The position numbers and the translations under genes were made by a program. Positions 18,789 to 27,481 of a stretch of DNA of 64,000 nucleotides are shown in pieces; within the stretch, counting starts at the first letter, position 1, and each line of letters begins with the position of its first letter. Where the stretch lies: the NCBI RefSeq assembly GCF_030413175.1, contig NZ_CP129212.1, forward strand, positions 1,736,001-1,800,000. Direction: 5' to 3'. Under the pieces are notes generated by a model. That model had not been told where the DNA came from. It saw only the letters and a list, made by a program, of their open reading frames with translations, and searched no databases. Origin of the DNA: Bradyrhizobium roseum (lineage in GTDB: Bacteria; Pseudomonadota; Alphaproteobacteria; Rhizobiales; Xanthobacteraceae).

Positions 18789-19184
18789 ATGATCGCTCCG
18801 ATGAACAGGATCGCCTTCGCCGCTTTCGCGTTGCTGACGACAGCATGGCCGGGCACGCTTCACGCGCAGGACGTACCGGGCATCGAGATCTGCACTGTCG
18901 AGAAGACCATGGAGCGGCGCACGTCCTGCCTGCAGAGCAATGTCGACTTCCTGCAGAAGACGATCAACAAGCTGACGTCCGATCATCAGCAGAAGCTGGA
19001 TGCCGCCAACCGCCAGATCGAGGCGCTGAAGGGCGCGGTGATCGGCATGCAGAAAATTGTCGTCGAGCTGCAGGCGGCGCAGAAGGCGGCAGAAGACGCA
19101 AAGAAGCCCGCAACACCCGCGGCGGCCAAGGAGGCTCCGCCGGCCGCCAAGGATGCCGCGCCGGCCAAGGAGGGCGCGAAGTAG
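18789..19184 (+). CDS. Secreted coiled-coil hypothetical protein
   Basis: A 131-residue protein with a signal peptide (hydrophobic 9-20, cleavage near LHAQD) and then a helical coiled-coil region, about residues 45-95 (LQKTINKLTSDHQQKLDAA, rich in heptad Leu/Ile). Two Cys (CTVEK and TSCLQS) may form a disulfide. The tail is Ala/Pro/Lys low complexity. GAGG 6-7 nt upstream supports the ATG at 18789. Probably a periplasmic structural protein; function unknown. Confidence 0.72.
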   Translation: MIAPMNRIAFAAFALLTTAWPGTLHAQDVPGIEICTVEKTMERRTSCLQSNVDFLQKTINKLTSDHQQKLDAANRQIEALKGAVIGMQKIVVELQAAQKAAEDAKKPATPAAAKEAPPAAKDAAPAKEGAK

Positions 19185-19202
19185 CAGCGTCTTTCGAAGG
19201 GA

Positions 19203-20309
19203 TTACGATACGCGGAACTGCTCCATCACGTCGAGATCCGGCTCATAGCCGATCCCCGGTCCCTGCGGCACCTCGATGTCGCCATTGCCGTCGACATCGA
19301 CGCGGCCGTGCCACAGGCATCCGGCGCGCTTCATGTAGAACATCTCGACGAAGCTTGCGTCGTCGCGCAGCGACAGCAGGTGCAGCGTCGCCAGCAGGCC
19401 CGGCCCGAAATAGGGCGAATGCGGCGCGAGCCGGACGCCGAGTTCATCGGCCAGTGCGGCCACCGCGAGATATTCGCTGATGCCGCCGACCTTGATCACG
19501 GAAGGCTGCGCGTGGCTTACCGCGCCGGCCTCCATCATCTGCCTGAACTGATGCACCGTGCAGGCATTCTCGCCGGCCGCCACGTTGAGCCCGCCTTTGC
19601 TCCGCACCTCGGCGAGGGTAGCAAAATCCTCCGGCGGCCACACGGGTTCTTCGAGGAACAGGGGTGCGGCGTCGCGGCAGGAATGCGCGAAGGCGATCGC
19701 CTCCTCGCCGGTCAGCGGACAGTTCATGTCGACCATCAACGGAATGTCGCGGCCGATCGCCTTGCGTGCAGCGAACACCGCGGGCGCTGTGGTCTCGTGC
19801 AGCTTGATGGCCTTGTAGCCCAGCCGGACCGCCGTTTCGCATTCGCGCGCAATCAGATCGGGATTGCCGATCCGCAGCAGGCTCGCATAGGCGGGAACCT
19901 TCGCGCGTTTCGCTGTGCCGAGCAGCCGGTGCAGCGGCACGCCCCTGGTCTTCGCGGCAATGTCCCACAATGCGATATCGAGCGCTGAAATTGCGTACAT
20001 GGTAACGCCATAGCGCCCGAACAGATGCAGGTTGCGCTGGATCTGTTCCATGAAAGCGGGAATGCTGGCCGCGTCGGGCACTCCCAGGCCCTTCGCCTGC
20101 GGGGCGATCATTTCCTCCACCGCGGTGCGGGTAGTCTGCGTGCAGACATAGGCGAACGCATCGCCCCAGCCGGTGATGCCGGCATCGGTGGAAACCTCGA
20201 CCATGATGATTTCCAGCGCCGCGATGGATGACGCGCCCTGCCTGAAACTCGCGACACCGGCGTCGTAGGGAATGCGGATATGGTGGGCCCGGACATCCGT
20301 GATCAGCAT
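19203..20309 (-). CDS. Mandelate racemase/muconate lactonizing enzyme family protein
   Basis: A 368-residue enolase-superfamily enzyme. Capping domain first, then the barrel. Metal ligands are D194 (MVDMNCP), E220 (LFLEEP) and E247 (AAGENA); a K169-L-H171 motif stands where many relatives have Lys-x-Lys; K273 (VIKVGG) and H297 (APHSPY) follow. The reaction is therefore a proton abstraction next to a carboxylate, but the substrate is not assignable. GGGAGGA is 4 nt before the ATG at 20309. Divergent from an AraC/GyrI regulator. Confidence 0.88.
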   Translation of the reverse strand: MLITDVRAHHIRIPYDAGVASFRQGASSIAALEIIMVEVSTDAGITGWGDAFAYVCTQTTRTAVEEMIAPQAKGLGVPDAASIPAFMEQIQRNLHLFGRYGVTMYAISALDIALWDIAAKTRGVPLHRLLGTAKRAKVPAYASLLRIGNPDLIARECETAVRLGYKAIKLHETTAPAVFAARKAIGRDIPLMVDMNCPLTGEEAIAFAHSCRDAAPLFLEEPVWPPEDFATLAEVRSKGGLNVAAGENACTVHQFRQMMEAGAVSHAQPSVIKVGGISEYLAVAALADELGVRLAPHSPYFGPGLLATLHLLSLRDDASFVEMFYMKRAGCLWHGRVDVDGNGDIEVPQGPGIGYEPDLDVMEQFRVS

Positions 20310-20427
20310 GGTTCCTCCCATTATTTTGCGGATACATTGTCAGCGGCTGAAGCGCAGAGCAAGGATTGTCAAATGAAGCGTGCCGCATGGTGCATGATGC
20401 GGTTGCTTTGCACGAAGGCTATCAGTC

Positions 20428-21264
20428 ATGAATCCGGCCCAGAAAGCGCTCTGGTACATCGAAAGCCACCTCGCCGAACCGCTGACGCTGGATGATGTCG
20501 CCGGCGTGGCCGGCGTCTCGCGCTTCCATCTGGTACGGGCGTTCGCCACCGCGACCGGCTTCTCGGTGATGCGCTACGTTCGCGCTCGCCGCCTGACCAG
20601 GGCCGCGCAGGCGTTGGCGGCCGGCGCACCCGATATTCTGAGCCTCGCGCTCGAGGCCGACTATAGCTCTCACGAAGCGTTCACCCGCGCGTTCCGCGAT
20701 CATTTCGGCGTCACGCCCGAAGCCGTTCGCGCTGCAACGTGCCTCGATCTTCTCAAGCTTCAGGAGCCTATCGTCATGGATTCGACCCTGCTCGAAAACC
20801 TGAAACTCCCGCGCTTCGAAACCGGCAAGTCGTTTCTGGTCTCAGGGATCGTCGAACGCTGCACCCATGAAAACGGCGGCGCCGGCATTCCGAACCTGTG
20901 GCACCAGTTTCACCAGACCGTCGATCACATCCCGGCACGGATCGGCAAGGTTGCCTATGGCGTCTGCTGCAACGGCGACGATGCCGGCAATTTCGATTAC
21001 ATCGCCGGCATCGAGGTCGCCGACTTCTCGGATCTGCCGCGCGAGTTCGCCCGCGTGCGGATTCCCGAGCAGACATACGCAGTCTTCACCCACGCCGAGC
21101 ACATCTCGACCATCCGCCGCACCGTCAACACGATCTGGAATCACTGGCTGCCGGCATCGGGCATGAAGGCGGCGGATGGGCCGTCCTTCGAGCGCTACGA
21201 CGAGAAATTCGATCCGGCCACCGGTAACGGTGGGCTCGAGATCTGGATACCCGTGAGGGAGTAG
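20428..21264 (+). CDS. AraC-family regulator with GyrI-like effector domain
   Basis: A 278-residue protein. Residues 1-105 are an AraC DNA-binding domain (LTLDDVAGVAGVSRFHLVRAF, then LEADYSSHEAFTRAF). Residues 125-278 are a GyrI/Rob-type effector-binding domain (GIPNLWHQFHQ, VCCNGDDAGNFDY, YAVFTHAEHISTI, EIWIPVRE). This order is that of Rob- and SoxS-like multidrug regulators. It is divergent from the enolase-superfamily gene with about 120 bp between. Confidence 0.9.
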   Translation: MNPAQKALWYIESHLAEPLTLDDVAGVAGVSRFHLVRAFATATGFSVMRYVRARRLTRAAQALAAGAPDILSLALEADYSSHEAFTRAFRDHFGVTPEAVRAATCLDLLKLQEPIVMDSTLLENLKLPRFETGKSFLVSGIVERCTHENGGAGIPNLWHQFHQTVDHIPARIGKVAYGVCCNGDDAGNFDYIAGIEVADFSDLPREFARVRIPEQTYAVFTHAEHISTIRRTVNTIWNHWLPASGMKAADGPSFERYDEKFDPATGNGGLEIWIPVRE

Positions 21265-21602
21265 GGGGCTGGTGGCGACACGCCGGCCACGAGTCGCCTG
21301 CGCTTTTCCTGGCTATGCTTGCCAAGAATTTGCGCAAGACAGCCCTCTTCTGAGAGGCGGCCTTGCTGATGAGAGATAAGGCAACCCCGCTTGGCCGTTG
21401 TCTAACATCCTGTATAGCCTAGCCCTTTTTTATCGGCTGGCGCCGACGCGTCGTCTGGAAAGCCGGTGCGAGGCACGGCGGGGACTGGCCCGGAATTCGC
21501 ATTGCAGCATAAGTCCATTAGGACCGATCGGCGATTCCGAGCGCCCTGCAGCACATTGAATAGGCCTCAGGTCTCGCTGAACTTCAGGGATTGGAGGGTG
21601 CC
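21265..21602. other. Intergenic stretch, no gene seen
   Basis: About 340 bp. It contains a T-run and a GC-rich dyad near 21427-21450 (CCCTTTTTTATCGGCTGGCG) that could be terminator remnants, but no coding frame with a ribosome site. The promoter of the bicupin gene should lie in its right half. Confidence 0.4.
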
Positions 21603-22745
21603 ATGAACATACATGCCGCGGTTGATCTCAAATGGCCTGGCCTTACGCGCCCGAACGGCGATCCCCTCCGCCTGAACACCAGCAATTTCGTGGCGATCGA
21701 TCGCGATCGCGATGCCTTGCACGAACCGACCTATCGGCCGCAGGCGCTCTACAATCGCGCCAACGAAGGCTTTCATGCCAACAACGAAACCTTCCTGCTC
21801 CACGAAGTCTCGACAAATCTGCCGATCTACCGTTCTGATACCGGCCCGACCGATTTCCATCTGCACCTTCCGCCCGGCGGCTACCAACTCGTGCTGGTTA
21901 CGTCGGGCGTGTTCACCTTCGATTACGATGGCCGGTTCTACTACGTCGGTCCCGGTTCTGTGATGCTGCAGAGCGCGATCGTGCATCGGCAGCTGTTTTA
22001 CACCTGGGCGGGATTGTCGACCGAAGAAAACCTGAAGACGCCGCAGACCGTGGTGCCGGACCCGATGTCGATGGGCTATTCCGGAAAATTTCTCGAGGCC
22101 TTCATCACCGATCCCACGACCTTCCCCAATCCGACGGTGGTCGATCACGACCACATCAACGAAGAGGAAACGCCGCGCGTTGCCTGGAGCCATGCGCTGC
22201 ATGACCGTCCGGCCGATGCCTGTTTCTGGCTGCAGGATCCGCTGGAGCTGGAAGCGCTGTACCGACCGCTTCCGGCAGGCTCGCCGATCAAATCCGCAGG
22301 GCCGGTTTATGTGCGCGATATCGGGATCGAGGTTCCGAGCGGCCGCCTTACGACCGGACATATCATCGCGACCGACCCGCGCGGCCAGTCGCTGTTACCC
22401 AAGAGTGCTTCTGTAGCCGCCGACCCCGCCTTTCTCGGGAAAGGCGAGGTGGTCATCTATCGCGTCATTCGCGGCTCGGCCGAATTCACCAACAGCGCGG
22501 GAGAAAACTTTGAACTGGCGACCGGCGATACGGTCACGGCGGGCAAGGACACGATCAATCTGGTGGGCTTAAGCGAAAATACCCAGATCCTCCGGCTGGG
22601 CTTGCTGAAGGGCATCGAGAACCTTCGCAGCTGGACGCCGACGCAGCGCGACGAAATCGATGGCCTGGCCGGTCAGATCATTACGCGGACGGACGTTCGT
22701 CCGTTGCGCAACGAAGGCAAGCCGGTCGGGTATTTGTACGAGTAG
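21603..22745 (+). CDS. Bicupin protein, function unassigned
   Basis: A 380-residue cytosolic protein with two cupin-like halves. The first half has FHLHLPPGGYQLVLVTSG, then a strand with FYYVGPGSVMLQSAIVHRQ; the second has EVVIYRVIRGSAEF and ATGDTVTAGKDTINLVG. The His residues FHLH and VHR of the first cupin could bind metal; the second cupin lacks them. Length and bicupin form recall homogentisate or gentisate dioxygenases, but no signature of either is present. GGAGGG 4 nt upstream fixes the ATG. Confidence 0.6.
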   Translation: MNIHAAVDLKWPGLTRPNGDPLRLNTSNFVAIDRDRDALHEPTYRPQALYNRANEGFHANNETFLLHEVSTNLPIYRSDTGPTDFHLHLPPGGYQLVLVTSGVFTFDYDGRFYYVGPGSVMLQSAIVHRQLFYTWAGLSTEENLKTPQTVVPDPMSMGYSGKFLEAFITDPTTFPNPTVVDHDHINEEETPRVAWSHALHDRPADACFWLQDPLELEALYRPLPAGSPIKSAGPVYVRDIGIEVPSGRLTTGHIIATDPRGQSLLPKSASVAADPAFLGKGEVVIYRVIRGSAEFTNSAGENFELATGDTVTAGKDTINLVGLSENTQILRLGLLKGIENLRSWTPTQRDEIDGLAGQIITRTDVRPLRNEGKPVGYLYE

Positions 22746-22907
22746 ACCGAGAGACGCTGCCGCCCGCCCCGCCCCGGTAATACCTGTTGCGCATGTCTTC
22801 GGGTTGGCAAGCTTGATCCTGTTTGCCATAACAGCCCGTAACCAAAACGTTGCGCGTGGGAAACAGGCTTGTAAACCCGCCTGCAGCCAAAAAAGCCGGG
22901 AGGAGTC

Positions 22908-23834
22908 ATGGCCGATATCCGCGTTCTTGCCACCGATCTGGAGTTTCCGGAAGGCCCGGTGGTCATGCCCGACGGCTCCGTGGTGCTGGTTGAAATCCGC
23001 GGCAAGCGGTTGACGCGGGTCTTTCCCGACGGGCGAAAAGAGGTCGTCGCGCAGATTCCCGGCGGTCCCAACGGCGCGGCGCTGGGCCCCGACGGCAAGA
23101 TGTACATCTGCAACAATGGCGGCTTCAGCTGGATCCCCACCGGCAAAATGATCATGCCGGGGCCGCAGCCCGACGACTATCAGGGCGGCTCGATCCAGCG
23201 CGTCGATCTGCAGAGCGGCAAGATCGAGACCGTCGTCGACCGCTGCGGTGAACACAAGCTGCGCGGGCCGAACGACCTGGTGTTCGACAGGCATGGCGGG
23301 CTCTGGTTTTCCGACCTCGGCAAGCGCCGCGCCCGCGAGATGGATGTCGGCGCGTTCTACTATCTCAAGCCCGGCATGACGGAGATCGTTGAAGCCGTGC
23401 ACGGCGTGCTGCCCGCTAACGGCATCGGCTTGTCGCCGGACGAGAAGACGGTCTACATCGCGGAGACCCCGACGGCGCGGCTGTGGGCCTATGAAATCTC
23501 CGAGCCGGGCACCATCAAGCCGCGCGACGTGATCTATCGTGGCGAGCGCGGCAAGCCGATCGCAGGGCTTGGCGGCTACCAGATGTTCGATTCGATGGCG
23601 GTGGAGGCGGGTGGCAATGTCTGCGTCGCAACGCTGATCTCGGGCTGCATCTCGGTGATCGCGCCCGACGGCACTCTGGTCGAGCAGGTGCCGACCGGCG
23701 ACCGCGTCACCACCAATATCGCGTTCGGCGGTCCTGAACTGAAGACGGCGTACATCACGCTGTCAGGCAAGGGCGAGCTGATCGCAATGGACTGGTCGAG
23801 GCCCGGACTAGCGCTTAATTTCCTGAACAAATAG
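22908..23834 (+). CDS. SMP-30/gluconolactonase family protein
   Basis: A 308-residue six-bladed beta-propeller of the SMP-30/gluconolactonase/LRE family. The metal-site motifs are visible: FPEGPVV with Glu at the start, RGPNDLVFDRHGGLWFSD with Asn and Asp in the middle, and ANGIGLSPDEKTVYIAET. Such enzymes hydrolyse sugar lactones. GGGAGGAG precedes the ATG. It follows the bicupin gene on the same strand after 160 bp. Confidence 0.88.
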   Translation: MADIRVLATDLEFPEGPVVMPDGSVVLVEIRGKRLTRVFPDGRKEVVAQIPGGPNGAALGPDGKMYICNNGGFSWIPTGKMIMPGPQPDDYQGGSIQRVDLQSGKIETVVDRCGEHKLRGPNDLVFDRHGGLWFSDLGKRRAREMDVGAFYYLKPGMTEIVEAVHGVLPANGIGLSPDEKTVYIAETPTARLWAYEISEPGTIKPRDVIYRGERGKPIAGLGGYQMFDSMAVEAGGNVCVATLISGCISVIAPDGTLVEQVPTGDRVTTNIAFGGPELKTAYITLSGKGELIAMDWSRPGLALNFLNK

Positions 23835-23842
23835 ACTGATCA

Positions 23843-23914
23843 CGTCATTGCGAGCGCAGCGAAACAATCCATGTCATCACACGAGATGGATGGATTGCTT
23901 CGCTCGCAATGACG
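23843..23914. repeat. REP palindrome, copy 1
   Basis: CGTCATTGCGAGCGCAGCGA at the left pairs with TCGCTCGCAATGACG at the right, with ATCCAT/ATGGAT inside. Both arms are intact. A copy with a worn right arm lies at 62168-62228. Confidence 0.85.
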
Positions 23915-23937
23915 GTCTCGCCAGCGGAGTGTGCTAA

Positions 23938-24531
23938 ATGCCCTTTCTCGAACCGGTGACCCTGCAGGGCGCGCATGCGCGGCTGGAGCCGTTGTCTCAC
24001 GATCACACCGCCGGGCTGGTGGAAGCCGTCAGCGACGGCGAGTTGTGGAAGCTCTGGTACACCTTCATCCCCACCGCCGAAAACATGAAAGCCGAGATCG
24101 ACCGCCGGCTCGGCCTGTTCGCGTCAGGCGCGATGCTGCCGTTCACGGTGTTCGACGCAGACGGCAAGGTCGCCGGCATGACTACCTATATGAATGTCGA
24201 TGCCGGCAACCGCCGCGTCGAGATCGGCTCCACCTGGTACGCCAGGCGCGTGCAGCGCAGCGCGCTCAACACGCAGTGCAAATTGCTGCTGCTGGCGCAC
24301 GCCTTCGAGAAGCTGAACTGCATTGCGGTGGAGTTCCGCACGCATTTCTTCAACCACCAGAGCCGGCGCGGCATCGAGCGTCTGGGCGCCAAGCAGGACG
24401 GTATTCTGAGAAGCCACCAGATCGCACCCAACGGCACGTTGCGCGATACCGTGGTTTACAGCATCATCGCCAGCGAATGGCCGACGGTGAAGGCGCACCT
24501 CAATTTTCAACTCAACGACAAGCCGCGATAA
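23938..24531 (+). CDS. GNAT family N-acetyltransferase
   Basis: A 197-residue cytosolic protein of the RimJ/RimL-type GNAT fold: LEPLSHDHTAGLVEAV at the start, EIGSTWYARRVQRSALN at the acetyl-CoA site, then CIAVEFRTHFFNHQSRRGIERLGAKQDG with the typical Asn-x-x-Ser-x-x-x-Ile pattern. Protein or small-molecule acetylation; substrate unknown. The stop is 24 bp before the GMC gene, so the two may be cotranscribed. Confidence 0.88.
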   Translation: MPFLEPVTLQGAHARLEPLSHDHTAGLVEAVSDGELWKLWYTFIPTAENMKAEIDRRLGLFASGAMLPFTVFDADGKVAGMTTYMNVDAGNRRVEIGSTWYARRVQRSALNTQCKLLLLAHAFEKLNCIAVEFRTHFFNHQSRRGIERLGAKQDGILRSHQIAPNGTLRDTVVYSIIASEWPTVKAHLNFQLNDKPR

Positions 24532-24555
24532 CCACGCGGCGGCAGAAGCGAGACG

Positions 24556-26199
24556 ATGGAAACGTTCGATTATGTAATTATCGGCGCGGGCTCCGCAGGC
24601 AGCGTGCTCGCCAACCGGCTCGGCGAAGACCTCTCCACCCGCATTTGCGTGCTCGAAGCGGGCGGCAAGGACTGGCATCCCTACATCCATCTGCCGGCTG
24701 GCTTCATCAAGACGTTCCACATGAAGAGCGTCAACTGGGCCTATCAGCAGGAGCCGGGGCCGTGGACTGGCGGGCGAAGCATCTACGCGCCGCGCGGCAA
24801 GACGCTCGGCGGCTCGTCCTCGATCAACGGTCATATCTATAATCGCGGCCAGCGCCAGGATTTCGACACCTGGGCGCAGATGGGCAATCGCGGCTGGGGC
24901 TATCCGGACATCCTACCCTATTTCAAGCGGATGGAGCGTCGGGTCGGCGAGGGCGACGAGACATTTCGTGGCCGCGACGGCAATCTCACCGTCACGACGA
25001 TGGATTGGAACGATCCGCTGTGCGAGGCCTTCATGGAAGGCGCCGTCAGCCTCGGCATTCCGCGCAACCCCGACTACAACGGCGCGATCCAGGAAGGCGT
25101 GTCCTACTGCCAGCGCACCATCGAGGGCGGCCTGCGCATGAGCGCGGCGAAAGCGTTCCTGCATCCGGCGCGCAAGCGCGGCAATGTCGACGTACGCACG
25201 CACGCGCACGTCACCAACATCATCTTCGAGGGCAAGCGCGCCGTCGGCGTGCGCTACCTCAAAGGCGGCAAGGGCGGCACGCCGGTCGAAGTGCGCGCTG
25301 CCAAGGAAGTCATCCTGTCCGGCGGCGCTTACAATTCACCGCAGGTGCTGCAACTGTCCGGCGTCGGCTCGCCGGACTTGCTGCAATCGCACGGCATTGA
25401 GGTCCGCCACGCGCTGCCGGGCGTGGGTGAGGGGCTGCAGGACCACTACGCGCCGCGTTCGGTCGCGCGCGTCAAGAACATCAGGACCATCAATGAACTC
25501 CGCCGCGGCGTCAGCCTGTGGGTCGAGGCGCTGAAATGGGCGACGACGCGGCGCGGCCTGCTGTCGCTGTCGCCGACCATGGTCTATTGCTTCTGGCATT
25601 CCGGAGAAACTACCGAAAGCTCCGATTTGCAGCTCACCTTCACGCCGGCGAGCTACAAGGAAGGCGTGCAGGGCCAGCTCGAGGACGAGCCGGGCATGAC
25701 GGTGGCCTCCTGGCAGCAGCGTCCCGAAAGCCGCGGCTATGTCCGCATCCGCTCCGCCGATCCGTTCACGCAGCCGATCATCCAGACCAACTACCTGGTC
25801 GAAGAAATCGACCGCCGCGTCGTCGTCGCCGGCATGAAGCTGGCGCGCCGGCTGCTCGCGTCGAAGCCGCTCGCACCTTATTATGCCTATGAGGACTACC
25901 CGGGCCCGAAGGTGCAGAGCGACGACGAATTTTTGGCCGCCGCCACCGAGCGCGGCACCACCACGTTCCACCCCGGCTGCACCTGCCGCATGGGACCGGC
26001 GGACGCCAAATGGGCCGTGGTCGACGATCAGTTGCGCGTGCACGGCCTGCAGGGCCTGCGCGTGGTCGACGCCTCGATCATGCCGCGGATGATCTCGGCC
26101 AACCTCAACGCCTCGACGCTGATGATCGCCGACAAGGCCTCCGACATGATCCGCGGCAAGACCGCGCCGGAGGCGGTCAGGTTTCCCGAGCAGGTTTAG
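24556..26199 (+). CDS. GMC family oxidoreductase (choline dehydrogenase-like)
   Basis: A 547-residue FAD-dependent alcohol dehydrogenase of the GMC family: FAD motif YVIIGAGSAGSVLANRL, signature PRGKTLGGSSSINGH, second signature VILSGGAYNSPQVLQLSGVG, and the catalytic region TTFHPGCTCRMG and ISANLNASTLMIADK. In the last motif Asn replaces the second His of typical GMC enzymes. A paralog lies at 10236-11852. Substrate not assignable. Confidence 0.92.
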   Translation: METFDYVIIGAGSAGSVLANRLGEDLSTRICVLEAGGKDWHPYIHLPAGFIKTFHMKSVNWAYQQEPGPWTGGRSIYAPRGKTLGGSSSINGHIYNRGQRQDFDTWAQMGNRGWGYPDILPYFKRMERRVGEGDETFRGRDGNLTVTTMDWNDPLCEAFMEGAVSLGIPRNPDYNGAIQEGVSYCQRTIEGGLRMSAAKAFLHPARKRGNVDVRTHAHVTNIIFEGKRAVGVRYLKGGKGGTPVEVRAAKEVILSGGAYNSPQVLQLSGVGSPDLLQSHGIEVRHALPGVGEGLQDHYAPRSVARVKNIRTINELRRGVSLWVEALKWATTRRGLLSLSPTMVYCFWHSGETTESSDLQLTFTPASYKEGVQGQLEDEPGMTVASWQQRPESRGYVRIRSADPFTQPIIQTNYLVEEIDRRVVVAGMKLARRLLASKPLAPYYAYEDYPGPKVQSDDEFLAAATERGTTTFHPGCTCRMGPADAKWAVVDDQLRVHGLQGLRVVDASIMPRMISANLNASTLMIADKASDMIRGKTAPEAVRFPEQV

Positions 26200-26326
26200 G
26201 TCGTGATGAGGTCGGTACGGGATACGTGAGTTGAGGTGCGCCAGTCGGCGCAACGCGGTCGTTTCGCAAGCGAACAGAATCAGCAGCGCTGCACCGTGCA
26301 CCCAGATTTGAATCGCCTCTTCGCGC

Positions 26327-26503
26327 ATGGCGCGCCGCAACCGGCGCCCCTGGTATATCGATCCGGTCCCGCAATATTACGGGTACGACGGCGACTGGCA
26401 CTATTTCGGGCGGCCCGGCCTTTACGGCGGCCGCTATAATGGCGGCAGCTTCGGCCCGTGCTGGACGCGGACACCGATCGGGCCGGTCTGGAATTGCGGC
26501 TGA
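26327..26503 (+). CDS. Small Tyr/Gly-rich protein
   Basis: A 58-residue frame that opens ATG GCG CGC and ends TGA at 26501-26503. The product is Arg-rich at the start (MARRNRRPW), then Tyr/Gly-rich (YYGYDGDWHYF, LYGGRYNGGSFG) and ends PCWTRTPIGPVWNCG. That ending matches a C-terminal pattern I recall from many short secreted Bradyrhizobium proteins, which normally have a signal peptide; here an in-frame stop lies 5 codons upstream of the ATG and no signal peptide is present. It may be a cytosolic variant or a 5'-truncated relic. No ribosome site is visible. Confidence 0.5.
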   Translation: MARRNRRPWYIDPVPQYYGYDGDWHYFGRPGLYGGRYNGGSFGPCWTRTPIGPVWNCG

Positions 26504-26561
26504 TCAAGCCGTCGCGTGGAAGACCGCGCAGCGGCGGTTCATGCTCTTACACGTGCGGTGT

Positions 26562-27053
26562 TCAGCCAACCGGGCCGGGGATCCAATAGTCGCCGAAAAG
26601 CGGCCTGACTATTACGCTATAAATCACCCCGAGCTGCAGGGTCGGATCGAAATAGCGCATCGCCCGCTCATTGAGGTCAATGATGCGGCCAGGCGTTAGT
26701 GGCCCTACGTCATTTATCTTGACGATGATCTTTTTGCCCACGGCTTCGACCAGGGCAAACTTCGGCCGCGCGCCATATCGGACCCCGCCAAATTTATGGC
26801 GCAAGCTTGTCTTGATGGCAGCCGCCCAGATAGAGGGTTCATAGCGCTCGCCGGAGGCTGTGTTCGGGCCACCCTCGCGCCATCCGGGCCGGAATGGATT
26901 GTATGTGGATGCAGCGCCAACGATCGCATCCCCGGAAGCTTCATCGACGACGGCACTTGAATGAACAGCAACGGTTTGACTTCGCGCAGCGGTAACAGAG
27001 CACGCAAGCGTAAATGCGGCGCCGCAAATTGCGGCGCGTGAGCGAAACAACAT
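26562..27053 (-). CDS. RlpA-like double-psi beta-barrel protein
   Basis: A 163-residue exported protein (signal peptide to about AARSQ). From residue 45 it has the RlpA double-psi beta-barrel pattern: VGAASTYNPF, TASGERYEPSIWAAA, KIIVKINDVGPLTPGRIIDLN with the conserved Asp residues. RlpA cuts naked glycan strands or binds peptidoglycan at septa; no SPOR domain is present, so this is the short form. GGAG lies 5 nt before the ATG at 27053. Confidence 0.82.
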   Translation of the reverse strand: MLFRSRAAICGAAFTLACSVTAARSQTVAVHSSAVVDEASGDAIVGAASTYNPFRPGWREGGPNTASGERYEPSIWAAAIKTSLRHKFGGVRYGARPKFALVEAVGKKIIVKINDVGPLTPGRIIDLNERAMRYFDPTLQLGVIYSVIVRPLFGDYWIPGPVG

Positions 27054-27056
27054 CAT

Positions 27057-27481
27057 AACTCCTTGATTGATTTTCTAGAACGCTCGGTTCCCGATTCCGA
27101 AAAAATGGCCAATCGAACGCGAAAGCGTTGACGAACTCGCGCCTATTTTTTTTCGGACCGTGCCAATCTTTGGCAGTGGAACCGTTGTGGGAACCAGTGT
27201 GGCCCTCGCACAGGTGCTCTTAGTTCTCATCGACTAAGACAGAGATTGCGTCAGCAGCATGACTTAAAAGAATCTATTGGCCATGGCTGAAGGAGTAAGC
27301 ATCTACCGATGACCAAGCGGGACGGTCGATGTGTTGGTCGAACTTCACGCTCTTCATCTGGAGACAAGCTCGTTGACGCAACAGCGCCGCGCGTTCGACT
27401 GCTGCTCAATGTCTGCTTCCGGCGCAACGCGCAAAGCTTGCGCCAACGAACTTGAACGTCATGCGCCGTGAACCGAGTAGA
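27057..27481. other. Intergenic stretch, no gene seen
   Basis: About 425 bp, less GC-rich than its surroundings. It should hold the promoter of the RlpA-like gene at its left end. No open frame here has a ribosome site or protein-like composition. Confidence 0.45.
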
